Below are positions 51,780-62,045 of a DNA stretch of 64,000 nucleotides, in pieces. The notes below the pieces were generated by a model that saw only the letters and a program-made list of their open reading frames with translations, was not told where the DNA came from and did no database searches. The DNA is from Glandiceps talaboti (lineage: Eukaryota; Hemichordata; Enteropneusta; Spengelidae). The position numbers were made by a program, and so were the translations under genes. Position 1 is the first letter of the stretch, and each line of letters opens with the position of its first letter. The DNA lies in NCBI RefSeq assembly GCF_964340395.1, contig NC_135569.1, positions 8,116,040 to 8,180,039 of the forward strand. Direction: 5' to 3'.

Positions 51780-52215
51780 ACGACAGTATATAGTATGACT
51801 ATATTTGGCGATCTTGTAGACTTAATGCAGCGAAACTTAGAAAGTTGAACCGGAAGTTGTGTGGGTTGACTATTTGGTCTAGCATGGATACTAGTTTTAG
51901 AGGTAGAATCCTTATTTCAAAGATTTTTGGGATCTCTCAATTCCAACCTTACTTTAATATTCCTCAGGATATCAAACTTACAGCTCAGAAACTTATCAAT
52001 TCTTTCATTTCGAAAAATAAAATACCTACAGTGAAATGGTGTGTACTGTGATTAGTTAACATTTCAGAGGGGGTTTTTCCATGTAAATTGCCATCAGGCC
52101 AGTACTGATAAGGCAATAAAATTGATTTGGCTGAAAAGTCTTTTGGAATCTACTGCATCCTGGACAACAATCCGAACTTCTCTTTTAAGAAAGTTGAAGT
52201 GGTATGAAAATAAAC
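51780..52215 (+). mobile_element. LINE relic (L1/Tx1-like polymerase C-terminal region)
   Basis: The plus frame reads KLRKLNRKLCGLTIW, then FRGRILISKIFGISQFQPY, then AQKLINSFISKNKI. After a frame change come AIKLIWLKSLLE and WTTIRTSLLRKLKW. The W-x-R-x-LS/GRI-L-x-K-x-x-x-IS pattern is that of L1-clade elements beyond the polymerase core. Truncated and frameshifted. Confidence 0.75.
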
Positions 52216-52827
52216 AAGCACAGGTCAAGGTTATATCTTGATGACAAGCAGCGAATAATTGACATGGACAGGTTTATTGAAGAGTCAACATTTTATTTTT
52301 ATTTTCCGACTGGGGTTGTAATCAATGATACATAGTGGAGGGAAAGACAAATAATGCCAAAACAAAGACAAAAGACCTGTATATAAAACAAAGTGATGTA
52401 CAATGTTAACTTGAGACTGTAACAATACACTCCTATGACTTGACTGAGTTTCGGATAATTCACAGCATGCAAATAAAAGTGGCAAAGGAATCCCTTAATT
52501 GACAAGTACACGTGGTGTGTCATGGTTGCAAAAAATTTACACTGTAACAGCTGGCAATTTGATATCAAAGAGACGTAATTTGTAGCTGTGGAGTGATCAC
52601 CGTTAATAGAACTGTGCTGACACTAATTTTCTTATACTGTACATGCACAATATTTACAATAAAAGTTAACTTGTTCAATCACTCATTTGGACATAACTTG
52701 CACATTTCACTGATCTCATCACTTTCATTTCAACAATTTTTCATCTACACACCCTAAGTAATGTCTCCACCAAACACCAAAAGTAAATTGTCTGGTGGTT
52801 TGTGACATCCATTGTTTACATACATGT

Positions 52828-52828
<1 letters not shown>

Positions 52829-52862
<34 letters not shown>

Positions 52863-52979
52863 TGCACACATACATGCACACATACATACATACATACATA
52901 CATACATACATACATACATACATACATACATACATACATACATACATACATACATACATACATACATACACACACACAC
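52829..52979. repeat. (CA)n and (CATA)n microsatellite
   Basis: In the 3' flank of the zinc-finger gene, ending about 45 bp from its stop codon. Confidence 0.97.
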
Positions 52980-53024
52980 TTTGCCATATTTATAGCACAA
53001 CTTCACTACCTCAGTTCAGTTGTG

Positions 53025-54653
53025 CTAAAAATGGATCCTCATGTGTTGCTTCAGATGGCTGCTGTGCTTAAAATCTTTCCCACACTCTTTACATACAAAT
53101 GGTCTTTCATTTGTGTGTCTTCTCATGTGCTTTTTCAGATCAGATCTTTGATTATATCCTTTACCACACTCCAAGCATACAAATGGTTTTTCATTTTTAT
53201 GGATCATCATGTGTGGCTTCAGATAGCTACTTTGCTTAAACCCTTTCCCACACTCTTTACATACAAATGGTCTTTCATTTGCATGGATCCTCATGTGTTC
53301 CTTCAGACGGCTTTTGTGCTTAAACCCTTTACCACAGTCTTTACAAATAAATGGTTTTTCATTTGTGTGTATCATCATGTGCCTTTCCAGCTGAAGACTT
53401 CGATGAAACCCTTTATCACACTCTTTACATACAAATGGTCTTTTGTTTGTGTGTGTCCCTATGTGTCTTTTCAGATCACTGCTTCGATTAAATCCTTCAC
53501 CACATTCTGTACATATGAACGATCTTTCATTTTTATGGATCTGTGTGTGTTGCTTTAGACAACTATTTTGCTTAAACCCTTTCCCACACTCTTTACATAC
53601 ATATGGTCTTTCATTTGTATGGATCTCCACGTGTTGCTTTAAATGACACATTTGCTTAAACCCTTTCCCACAATCTTTACATACAAATGGTCTTTCAGTT
53701 GAGTGCATCCTCATGTGTGTTTTCATATCAGAAGATCGAGTAAACTTTTTATCACATTCTTTACATACAAATGGCCCTTTAGTGGCATGGATCCTCTTGT
53801 GTACACTAAGACGTTTACTGTTATCAAATCCTGCATTACATTCTTTACATACAAATGGTCTGTCATTAGAAATACACTCTTTGGTTGTTTCAGTACTTTT
53901 ACAATTGTATTTCTGGGCATCATATCCATGGTCATCTGCTTCATTTACATCACAAGAAAAACGTACTTGCTGTATCCCCATAGGAAAAGGATTTCCTCCC
54001 CCCTCAATAAAGATTTCGTGAACGCCATTAGACATGCCATATTCTGAGTTTCCCACTGTAGTTAGTTGTTTAGTTTCTCTGTTATCATCAGGGTCTTCCA
54101 CTGTAATTAGTTGTTTAGTTTCCTTGTTATCATCTGAGTTTTCCACTGTGGTTAGTTGTTTAGTTTCCTTGTCAAAATCTTGACAAGCTAATGTCACAGT
54201 TTGGACAGGATAATGAAGTCCATCATTTTGACAGTCTTCACTAGTTACTTTCCAATAATTATGTTCGGTGTCAATGTCATGGCCATCTGTTATCACAGAA
54301 TCTTCTATTTTTATTTGCATATCCTCTTTCACTGTGTCATTGGAAGAGATGTTTTCTGTATCAAAATGTGATTTAGTTTCAACCTTGACTTGATCAGAAT
54401 GATGAAATACAATTGTTGAATCATATTTGATGTTTATGCTTGATTCTTCATCATAATGATCCTGATCAGTCTCAACTTCCTGCTTCACCACCACAACCTT
54501 CTCTCTGTCTTGTCTCTGTTCTTTATCATTCGCTAGGATTTGTTCATCAGAACGATAAAGCAATTCTACCATATCACCTTTAATAAAATTTTCTTGATAG
54601 CTGTAAAGTTGGTTGTTGTCAGAATCTTCTTGCTTGACTATAATCTTCTCCAT
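53025..54653 (-). CDS. C2H2 zinc-finger protein with ten fingers and acidic N-terminal half
   Basis: One uninterrupted 542-residue reading frame. Residues about 1-262 are acidic and low in structure, with SUMO-type motifs (VKQE twice, VKVE, IKIE) and a 15-residue motif (KETKQLTTVENSDDN and variants) three times in a row. Residues about 265-542 are ten C2H2 fingers at the usual 28-residue spacing, joined by TNERP/KNEKP linkers rather than TGEKP. All ten keep C-x2-C and H-x3-H, and fingers run to the last residue. The protein should be a nuclear sequence-specific DNA-binding regulator; its targets cannot be read from the sequence. No KRAB, SCAN, BTB or ZAD domain is seen. A likely splice acceptor (TGATTCTTAG) lies 15 bases before the ATG, so a 5' noncoding exon is expected further right, perhaps beyond the LTR element. 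It probably belongs to a lineage-expanded zinc-finger family; no single vertebrate ortholog is claimed. Confidence 0.93.
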   Translation of the reverse strand: MEKIIVKQEDSDNNQLYSYQENFIKGDMVELLYRSDEQILANDKEQRQDREKVVVVKQEVETDQDHYDEESSINIKYDSTIVFHHSDQVKVETKSHFDTENISSNDTVKEDMQIKIEDSVITDGHDIDTEHNYWKVTSEDCQNDGLHYPVQTVTLACQDFDKETKQLTTVENSDDNKETKQLITVEDPDDNRETKQLTTVGNSEYGMSNGVHEIFIEGGGNPFPMGIQQVRFSCDVNEADDHGYDAQKYNCKSTETTKECISNDRPFVCKECNAGFDNSKRLSVHKRIHATKGPFVCKECDKKFTRSSDMKTHMRMHSTERPFVCKDCGKGFKQMCHLKQHVEIHTNERPYVCKECGKGFKQNSCLKQHTQIHKNERSFICTECGEGFNRSSDLKRHIGTHTNKRPFVCKECDKGFHRSLQLERHMMIHTNEKPFICKDCGKGFKHKSRLKEHMRIHANERPFVCKECGKGFKQSSYLKPHMMIHKNEKPFVCLECGKGYNQRSDLKKHMRRHTNERPFVCKECGKDFKHSSHLKQHMRIHF

Positions 54654-54706
54654 GTCTTGTGTACCATCTAAGAATCAGACTTGTCTTAGATTATTTATCG
54701 GAAGGT

Positions 54707-54890
54707 TATGAGCACTTAGGAGTCATGAATATTCAGTGTTCATCTCATACATATGCCTTCTAAAGTCCCATGAGACAACAGTGGACCAGTACTAGAATAA
54801 TGAAGGTGAAAAAAGAATCAATTTTTTGTTTTTTGGAAATCACCTGAAAATTATATTATGTGAAATCATGAAATGACAGTCCAGAACCCA
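54707..54890. repeat. Dispersed repeat shared with 23925-24095
   Basis: Lies just upstream of the zinc-finger coding exon. The rest of 54890-55757 shows no feature. Confidence 0.7.
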
Positions 54891-55761
54891 TTGTAATTTA
54901 CTGTCTATGGGATAGTACTCTACTGCAAAAGTTCTGGAAAATCTGATAGCACTGTCCAGAGAGTTGCCGTGGTCTTGCTATCTCAAGCAATAGATAGCTA
55001 GATCAAGATTGTAAAACCACAAAAAGGCTAATGTAAAATTAGTTAAAAGCAACTCTGATTACACATCATGTGTATGGACTCAAATTAACTGTAACAAATG
55101 TAGGGTTAGGTTTGATTTTGAGATATTTTTTTTAAGTTTTTTATCATGTCAGGGTTTGCAATCAAAACTAATGCTTACTGTTGCTAGGAGTCAGCTATGT
55201 ATTTGGTCGATATGATCTGACCATGGAAGTCATCCCACTTATACTCCATTACATTTCAGTCAGAACTATCATTGCTTCGGACTAGTGTAGGAGCATGTTC
55301 ATTAGACAAAACACACAGACATTACCAACATTTTGTCCACAATGAACAGTTGTTGTAGTTTTTCATGGGCGAATCTGGAGGACGATTCTTCCTATTGTCA
55401 AACATTAAATGACCTTAGTGTGGCATGCAAAAAAACTGTAATACAAACTTGGTAACTAGTTATTTAAGTATAGAGGACTGCTAGTTTGTACCCAAATTGA
55501 GGCAAATTATCAATTCAAAAGTTCAAATAGATTTTGTGTGATTTCTAGCCCGAAGAAAACCATCTGGAAACCCTCTCAAAACATGAGCTTGTATACCAAA
55601 TTTTCAAAAATTAAATTTGATCTCTGATTTTATGGAGCGCATTTCAGCGTATATAAAGATTTTCAATACTTGTTATAAAATCTGTGTCTGGTCAGTCGAA
55701 CTCTAAATGACAACGGAATTCACACCTCAGAAACTATTAATCTACATCATAATATTGATAT

Positions 55762-56038
55762 TGTTGTAATCAGTGCCGAGGTTATGTTGTCTTACCTGAA
55801 CTGACTAACGTCAGGCTTGACAACTCTGTCTCTGCGATGTGGCTGTGTAGATGCAGGCTTTAGTATACGATTTGGTATGACTTGCATCCACACTTTCTAT
55901 AATCCGTCCTACGGGATTTTCCAGGGTGATACGTTTATATACCAGTCAGTCCTCCATCGTTGATGGCGTCCTGATGGTTTGTTCCATTATTGCTATAGTA
56001 CGGTTTCCAGAGGGGCACTGGAAACCGTTCATACAACA
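55762..56038 (-). repeat. 3' LTR of the retroelement
   Basis: 277 bp, identical by eye to the copy at 61769-62045. On the minus strand it contains TATATAAA near 55934-55941, a probable TATA box, and has TGTTGT/ACAACA ends. The purine-rich tract lies immediately internal to it. Confidence 0.95.
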
Positions 56039-56791
56039 CTCCCCCCAACTTCATTTAAATAGGGCTGGACCCTGAGGGGATCTTGTGGGAGCGAAATAGC
56101 CTAAGAATATCCACCAGGGGCTGTTACTAGGGGAGATGGAAGAGCTACTAGTCTATAAACATAGTGCCTGAAACAATGTCCCATTACCTTGTACAAGGTA
56201 CCAGCGGTTATACTGAGCTAGCTATGTTAAAACAGCTATCCAATTATTTACCTCACCTTTCATGGGGTACAAATAATTACAACTAACTAGTCATCAATTT
56301 ATGGTATAATGACTAACTACCTTGATTTCTTTATCAAGGTATTAATAATGAACATAATACCTTAACTAGGGATTTTAACTGAATGTTTTGGGTCCCCTGG
56401 CTTGATTAGTGCCATCCCTAGCTATTAACTAAAAACATGTTGGGTTAGTATGCGGCCATTGGTTATCTGTTCCACCTAAGAAGATCTCAGGGCCAATGAC
56501 TGTGTACTAACACAGTAATCAGATTTTTGGATATGTATTATGCACCCTTACCCCCGCAGTCCGTCGATATACACTTATTACCTCCAAGAAGGCAAGTGTC
56601 ATGACACACCACAAGTGTAAGTCACATAATGAATCATTTATCATGCATTTTTACCCCCACAGTATGTCAATGTATAACTTTCTTCCTCCAAGAAGGCGCC
56701 AAGTGTCATGACACACCACAGGTGTAAGTTACATAATAAACCTAATTTCCCTTCTTCCCCCTTACCAAACAAAATGGGGGGGACCTATAAT

Positions 56792-57355
56792 TTACAGGAA
56801 GCCATAAAGGGTACGGGTGTTCCTCACCGTGATAGGGAGTAGTTCATGGGGAGTACTGCCCCGAATTGTGGCTATTAAAAACCCAACACTTCCTATATAC
56901 TGGGGAGAGTTTGGTTTAGGACAATTGGGAGGGGGAAAATAGGGTGAGTCTGTCTTCCAGATGAGGCGATCTTCAGGTACTTGTGATATTGTGAATACCT
57001 GAAGGGGCGTGGCATGCCTTACGCTGGCTGTACACCCAAAATAAGTATTTGGAAAGTGGGTCAGCCAGAGTTGAATTTGTGGTGCATCCCCAGAGAAGCA
57101 ATGGAAATGTATGAACTGTTCCCTGGGACAGTACTTACGTACCAGTTGTAATACCTCCTCACCAGGTTTATGACCATAAGAATCTCCATCACCTCCTCGA
57201 ATATGCAGCACTAGGGGCTTTGAGACAGACTGTTCTTGAAGCAGCTGTAGGATTTCTTCTAGAAGTTCCTTCTGTTTTGGCCAAGCAGATTCAGGTGTTG
57301 TGTAATCTAGACCTACTTCACCCACAGCGTCGATATTGCTGGACTCCATCAACAT
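56792..57355 (-). CDS. TatD-family metal-dependent nuclease part of the LTR element
   Basis: A 187-residue frame with the TatD signatures in order: AVGEVGLDY (metal-ligand Glu 13), LVLHIRG (His 51), IHFHCFSG (His 85) and WKTDSPYF (Asp 136). It ends in a P-x-N-x-PQYIG region and N-T-R-x-LYGFL, as in TATDN proteins. The family are Mg-dependent 3'-5' exonucleases and AP endonucleases. The segment lies inside the two LTRs, immediately before the 3' LTR, in the place normally held by pol. It is therefore cargo or an adapted component of the element, not a host gene. Confidence 0.85.
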   Translation of the reverse strand: MLMESSNIDAVGEVGLDYTTPESAWPKQKELLEEILQLLQEQSVSKPLVLHIRGGDGDSYGHKPGEEVLQLVRKYCPREQFIHFHCFSGDAPQIQLWLTHFPNTYFGCTASVRHATPLQVFTISQVPEDRLIWKTDSPYFPPPNCPKPNSPQYIGSVGFLIATIRGSTPHELLPITVRNTRTLYGFL

Positions 57356-57376
57356 ATAGAACGTCTTGAACTGCTT

Positions 57377-58039
57377 TCAAGGTCCTTCTTTCGTTGGGGA
57401 GATCACAGTCCGAGGTCTTTTTCGACTGTGACTCACCTTTTTCTTGCCTTGGTCACCCGGCTGTCTTACTATCTCTGGGGGAGGGGAGGTCAAAGTCTTA
57501 GAAGAACTACCTTGACTTGTTTGCTCACCTTTCAACGGTATTTTCGACAGCCGAATAGTACGGGATTCATATACCTGCCTTACTTTCTCCTGGGGATGAG
57601 AAATCAAAGCCTGAGCATAGCCCCTTCTTTGACTCACTTGTCCCCCTTTCAAAGGTAATTTAGGTTGCAAGGCAGTACCCGACACAGATTTCTTCTTTGC
57701 CATCTTAGGGGTAGGGGTCATCAAAGCCTGAGCATAGCTCCGACCTTGACTTACCTGCCCAACCGTCAATGGTAAATCAGTCTGTGACGATGTACTGCAA
57801 CTGGGTGAGATACGCAGTGGAGGTTGTACCCTCTGCAAAGGTACCGGTGGCACAGCCGGTGTTTGGGATGTGTTACCATCCGTTGCACGATGACTGGTTC
57901 CACCCCTGTGTTGGTCCTTTCCTCTCATTGTTTTCTCTCCCAATTTAGCATCTAGACTTGCAGGGATTGCTGTTCCTGTCCTTGGACATCGTACATAGTC
58001 TTTCTTGGTTGTAGTAAGACTACTGCATTCCCCGCTCAC
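57377..58039 (-). CDS. Basic, proline-rich repeat region of the LTR element
   Basis: A 220-residue frame between the protease-like and TatD-like parts. A motif of the type LPLKGGQVSQRRGYAQALIS recurs about four times at ~40-residue spacing, and the end is strongly basic (KKKVSHSRKRPRTV). I recognise no enzyme here. It could be a linker or nucleic-acid-binding tail. Confidence 0.5.
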   Translation of the reverse strand: MSGECSSLTTTKKDYVRCPRTGTAIPASLDAKLGEKTMRGKDQHRGGTSHRATDGNTSQTPAVPPVPLQRVQPPLRISPSCSTSSQTDLPLTVGQVSQGRSYAQALMTPTPKMAKKKSVSGTALQPKLPLKGGQVSQRRGYAQALISHPQEKVRQVYESRTIRLSKIPLKGEQTSQGSSSKTLTSPPPEIVRQPGDQGKKKVSHSRKRPRTVISPTKEGP

Positions 58040-58175
58040 AGGGTTCGTGTTTTCACAGAACTCTCCCCTCCTTTACCCTTGGACTTTGGTTTCCCTTGCG
58101 AAAGAGATTCCGCAGTCATTGAGGTAGAGGAAGTGACAGTATTCTGTTTCAACTTCTCTCGTTTTTGAGAACCTG

Positions 58176-58463
58176 TCAATCCGGAACTCGTCCCTTTCTG
58201 CCCCTGCGAAGTGGTAGATGGACCAGAACCAAACTGGGAAGTTGTTTGTACACCTCCATTCCCAACCTGATACAGACCGAGCCCACTAAGAAACCTTTCA
58301 TTTTCATTTCACGTCCAGCTGTTGGCATTGTAATCGGTTTAATAGAGGGGGGTTTTGCATCCAATTGGTCATAGAGTTTGTCTGAAATTATAGTTACCTC
58401 TGAGGCGGTATCAATCACTGCCTGTGTTCCATGTCCTTCAATCGTAAGTGACACACTCAGCAT
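58176..58463 (-). CDS. Retropepsin-like aspartic protease part of the LTR element
   Basis: The segment contains AVIDTASEVTIISDKLYDQL, the active-site region of a retropepsin (D-T/S-A/G-x-hydrophobic), preceded by a hydrophobic strand VSLTIEGHGTQ. It lies directly after gag in the reading direction, as in gypsy elements. The family cuts the gag precursor. Confidence 0.7.
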   Translation of the reverse strand: MLSVSLTIEGHGTQAVIDTASEVTIISDKLYDQLDAKPPSIKPITMPTAGREMKMKGFLVGSVCIRLGMEVYKQLPSLVLVHLPLRRGRKGRVPD

Positions 58464-58630
58464 GGAACCAGACTAGTTGGCAGATGACTACTTCCTCATC
58501 AGCATCTATGTACTTAGGGTTCAGTGGGGATTTGACTGATAATTCAGTCAAATGGGGTTGGCCATTTTCAATCGGGGTCAGCCCAGGGCCTACTGAGTTG
58601 ATCCGTGTTTGTTTAGCGAGTCCCCAAAGG

Positions 58631-60484
58631 TCACTCCCGTCCCATGGGGTCTGGGAGAGAGATTGGGCAATCCCTTTTGAAATGGCCTACTTTACCACAC
58701 AGAAAACACTTGTCGGATTTAGGGGATGGTGAACGACTGTATGTCCGTTTTTGAGTGGTGGCCATCATATAACTCTTCATTTCCTTCGCAAAGCTATCAA
58801 ATTTGGAGCTTAAGTTAGCAACATGTAACTCTAGACGTGACATTCTGTCTTCCATTATTTTGTATCCGGAGTCAACTTGAGTGGATGGACGTTTATTTTG
58901 ACTAAAGTTAGGTGGGGGTGGCCCAGTACTAGTGGTAGTAGCTTGCACTGCAACTATGTTATAGTCAGATTCGTCTTCTGGCCTTGTACACCTAACTTGA
59001 GTACGGGCGGGTTTAGTGTCACCAGAGATGGCGGCTGCATTAAATTGGAACCATCTAATTTTATCCATAGCCTCCTCAATATTTGCTGGATGTTGATTAA
59101 TTGCATATTGACTAGCCTTTTTCTCAATGCACCCATGACAAAATCTGATAGCGGCTTGTCTGTCTGTATTTGCCTCCGACCCATAACTGAAGGCGAAAGT
59201 GGCTAGGCCCTGTATTCTATCTGCCCAGTTTTGTAAGCTTTCATCAAGCCGCTGACTACTTTGCCAAAAGTTCATTTGTGCCGTTTCGGGGAGTTCTTGG
59301 TGACCGAATCGTTGTGCAAATCTAGCTATTAGATCGAAATAGTCTATGTCACCATACCTTTCGATTACATTAGCATAATATGTACTGGCTGGTCCCGTGA
59401 GACACCAACACAACTGATTCCTTCTTTCCTTCGAGTTCCACCCTACTTCGTCAGCATATCTTGAGAATTTAATGTGAAATATTCTCCATTCTTCCTCACC
59501 ACTATACATAAGGGTTTTGGGGATATTGTGAGATAAAGAGTAACGCTCACGTCTAGTGTAGGGGGGTGATCTATAGGACTTTTCACGTTCCGGGCTTTGG
59601 TCATACTCGGGTGATAGGGGGGGTTGTGAGGAGAAATGTTCAGGACCCTGGGGTCTATAATAATTTGGTTTACTATAGGTAAGTTCCAGGCTATCCGGTC
59701 TATCCCTAACTTTTCTCACTTCCCGTCTATCCATACCCCCGGCATCCACATTGTCTCGGGTATTACTCAGTTCTATCCTCACTGGTGTTTTTTCCCTATA
59801 TGGTTTACTCATAGGTTTAGGTTGCTGAGGTTGGTATCTGGGGCCATATTTTGGGTTAACCCCCTCCGGTGTATGAAGTAGGCCAAAATCAGCTGCCAAT
59901 TTTCTTTTGGTGCGTGGGGTTTCAATGGAGGGTTCCTCTTTTGCCGCTATTCCATGAGGGACATTTAGACTATGATTATATTGTTCATATTTTGTATCTA
60001 TATATTCCTCAGTGTCAGATCTATGCTTTGTTGACGCTTGTTTGACATATCCACCCTCTATTAAATGGGAAACCCTTTTTATTACCTCATCTGTTGTTCG
60101 TTGGGGTGGAGGTTTTTTGGGAATTGCACCCATTACCTCTGGTTTGGGCTGTCCATACTCTAAGTATTCTCTGTCTGGTAAGTTATCATAGGGGGTTTGG
60201 GTTGCTTGAGTAACTGAAGTTTCCACAGGGTTTGTTGACATCTCTTCCCCATAGCTCAGTCCGATAGCAATATCACTACCATCCTCACTGGGGAGAGGTG
60301 TAAAGCTTACCCTTTCTATAAATTCAGGAAATGACTTCAGATATGGTATTTCCGCTAGGTTCTCTTCTGTTATATTCCCATACTTTTCCCTAAGTTTCAA
60401 TATGGCTTGTGCGGGGTTGGGACCAATCCCAGGAATTTGTTGTAATTCTTCCTCTGTACAATTGTTGATATTAATTGTAGCCAT
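58631..60484 (-). CDS. Gag of the LTR element: N-terminal helix-hairpin-helix, gypsy-type capsid, zinc knuckle
   Basis: A 617-residue frame. Residues 5-48 (INNCTEEELQQIPGIGPNPA and on) match the ComEA/competence-type helix-hairpin-helix pattern, a DNA-binding fold not usual in gag. Residues 60-320 are disordered and rich in P, R and E. Residues about 321-480 have the W-x3-F and tyrosine/tryptophan spacing of gypsy-type capsid. Residues 540-572 could form a short coiled coil. Residues 593-606 are a CX2CX4HX4C zinc knuckle (CFLCGKVGHFKRDC). Its role by family is particle assembly and RNA packaging. The first ATG follows the 5' leader, and no other start is better placed. Confidence 0.88.
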   Translation of the reverse strand: MATININNCTEEELQQIPGIGPNPAQAILKLREKYGNITEENLAEIPYLKSFPEFIERVSFTPLPSEDGSDIAIGLSYGEEMSTNPVETSVTQATQTPYDNLPDREYLEYGQPKPEVMGAIPKKPPPQRTTDEVIKRVSHLIEGGYVKQASTKHRSDTEEYIDTKYEQYNHSLNVPHGIAAKEEPSIETPRTKRKLAADFGLLHTPEGVNPKYGPRYQPQQPKPMSKPYREKTPVRIELSNTRDNVDAGGMDRREVRKVRDRPDSLELTYSKPNYYRPQGPEHFSSQPPLSPEYDQSPEREKSYRSPPYTRRERYSLSHNIPKTLMYSGEEEWRIFHIKFSRYADEVGWNSKERRNQLCWCLTGPASTYYANVIERYGDIDYFDLIARFAQRFGHQELPETAQMNFWQSSQRLDESLQNWADRIQGLATFAFSYGSEANTDRQAAIRFCHGCIEKKASQYAINQHPANIEEAMDKIRWFQFNAAAISGDTKPARTQVRCTRPEDESDYNIVAVQATTTSTGPPPPNFSQNKRPSTQVDSGYKIMEDRMSRLELHVANLSSKFDSFAKEMKSYMMATTQKRTYSRSPSPKSDKCFLCGKVGHFKRDCPISLPDPMGRE

Positions 60485-61017
60485 ATCTCACCTTAGAACT
60501 AATAACTTACCCTGCTTGTGCTATGGTAAGTTAACTGCCTTGTACAACACAACAATAGTTAACAGTAAAACTATCTTCTAGAGTTGAGACGTGTTTAAAC
60601 GTGTACGCGACAATATACAATTAGTATATGGAAATATGCAAGGGTATTTTCTAAGTGGGTACTAATATTCAACAGAGGTACAATAAATACTCTTTCTATC
60701 TCCTACTGTACTCGCAAAATAGAAATTGATATTTCCCAGTGACTTGTGGAATTATAACTTGCACAACTAATACGGAACAGTGTATACAATAACTATTGTG
60801 TCCCCTGTCCCGTACCGAAGATACAACAAATAATCTGGGGTTTTTAATCCAAAGTCAGCAACACCTTGCAGACCTTCAGTCTAGGTTCCTAGCCTTTTTA
60901 TAAGTTATTTGATATTTACTATTTTTCTATTTTGTTTCCACTAGCTGGTGTTCACACTCTAAGTCCTTAACACAAATTTTATCTAACCTAGCTATGCCTA
61001 CACACACGTATTTTACT

Positions 61018-61310
61018 CAAAGGCGTGGTGCGCCCTCGCGTAGGGTGTGCTTTATTTTGTAAAGCTGGCCCACGACTTGGCTGCACCACACAAAAAAAAT
61101 TACTAAACCTACTTTATAAATTGAAGGCGTGGTGTGCTCTCGCGTAGGGGTCGGCCTATTATTTAAGCTCTACCCCACGACTTGGCAACACCACACAAAA
61201 AAAATTGTAGTCCCTAACTAATTCGAACGCGTGGTGCACTTTGTAGGGGCCTGCCCAATTGGTAAGCTCTACCCCACAAATCCGTGTCACCACACAAAAA
61301 AAATTACTAT
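61018..61310 (-). repeat. Three leader repeats in the LTR element
   Basis: Units of about 100 bp at 61018, 61127 and 61228. Each has GCGTGGTG, CGTAGGG and CCCCACGA blocks and ends in CACCACAC plus an A-tract. GTGGTG and CACCAC pair within each unit, so three similar hairpins are expected in the RNA leader between the 5' LTR and gag. Confidence 0.75.
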
Positions 61311-61768
61311 GAACTCTAATTTACAAAACGGTTTCAACGAAAATAAAACTGTCCTATACACCAACTATTTGTAGAATTTTTTAGGACCAAAAAACGAAGA
61401 ACAGATAAGAACTACACAGCGTTAAACTGACTTTGCCCCAATTTTCAGTTTCGTACCCACTAACAGGTGGAACGGACGCTATGCATAAATTGACGACCAC
61501 ATGGAAACTGAAATTGACAAGACACTTTGAAAATCACAAAATACGAGGTCCACTAACAGAAATATACAACACCAAACAATTGTAAATGAAAACTGGTAAT
61601 TCTCTGTGCACTAGTGTGGAGCCACCCGGAGTTTGACTTTTTGTTTGGCCCCTCCTTCAAATGTCAATCAAGATGACGTTCCCACCCCAGTACAAAGAAG
61701 TTTACCACAACTAAAAGTTTGCAAAATTCTGAGTGACCGCTCAGATACGGGAGGCCGACTACGCCAAT

Positions 61769-62045
61769 TGTTGTAATCAGTGCCGAGGTTATGTTGTCTT
61801 ACCTGAACTGACTAACGTCAGGCTTGACAACTCTGTCTCTGCGATGTGGCTGTGTAGATGCAGGCTTTAGTATACGATTTGGTATGACTTGCATCCACAC
61901 TTTCTATAATCCGTCCTACGGGATTTTCCAGGGTGATACGTTTATATACCAGTCAGTCCTCCATCGTTGATGGCGTCCTGATGGTTTGTTCCATTATTGC
62001 TATAGTACGGTTTCCAGAGGGGCACTGGAAACCGTTCATACAACA
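61769..62045 (-). repeat. 5' LTR of the retroelement
   Basis: 277 bp with the same sequence, ends and TATA motif (near 61941) as the other LTR. The primer-binding-like TGGCGTAGTCGG follows it in the reading direction at about 61766. Confidence 0.95.

Larger units (their letters stand above)
55762..62045 (-). mobile_element. Young non-autonomous gypsy-type LTR retroelement carrying HhH-gag, retropepsin and TatD nuclease parts
   Basis: The element is bounded by 277 bp direct LTRs that begin TGTTGT and end ACAACA, flanked by the 4 bp target duplication ATAT (55758-55761 and 62046-62049). It reads right to left. A TGGCGTAGTCGG primer-binding-like site lies two bases inside the 5' LTR, and a purine tract (GTTGGGGGGAG) sits just before the 3' LTR. 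Recognisable parts in order are gag, an aspartic-protease-like segment, a basic proline-rich segment and a TatD-family nuclease. No reverse transcriptase, RNase H or integrase was recognised, so it presumably depends on a partner element for copying. The LTRs look identical by eye, which implies a recent insertion. Ends and gag look whole; the later part lies in more than one frame, with perhaps one to three interruptions that may be natural or decay. Confidence 0.9.

Noticed and set aside
53022-53646. Plus-strand frames rich in F, S, C and H
   Set aside because: Antisense shadow of the zinc-finger exon, with the 84-base finger period.
56792-57355. Host TATDN gene
   Set aside because: It lies between two identical LTRs, in line with gag, before the purine tract, so it belongs to the element.
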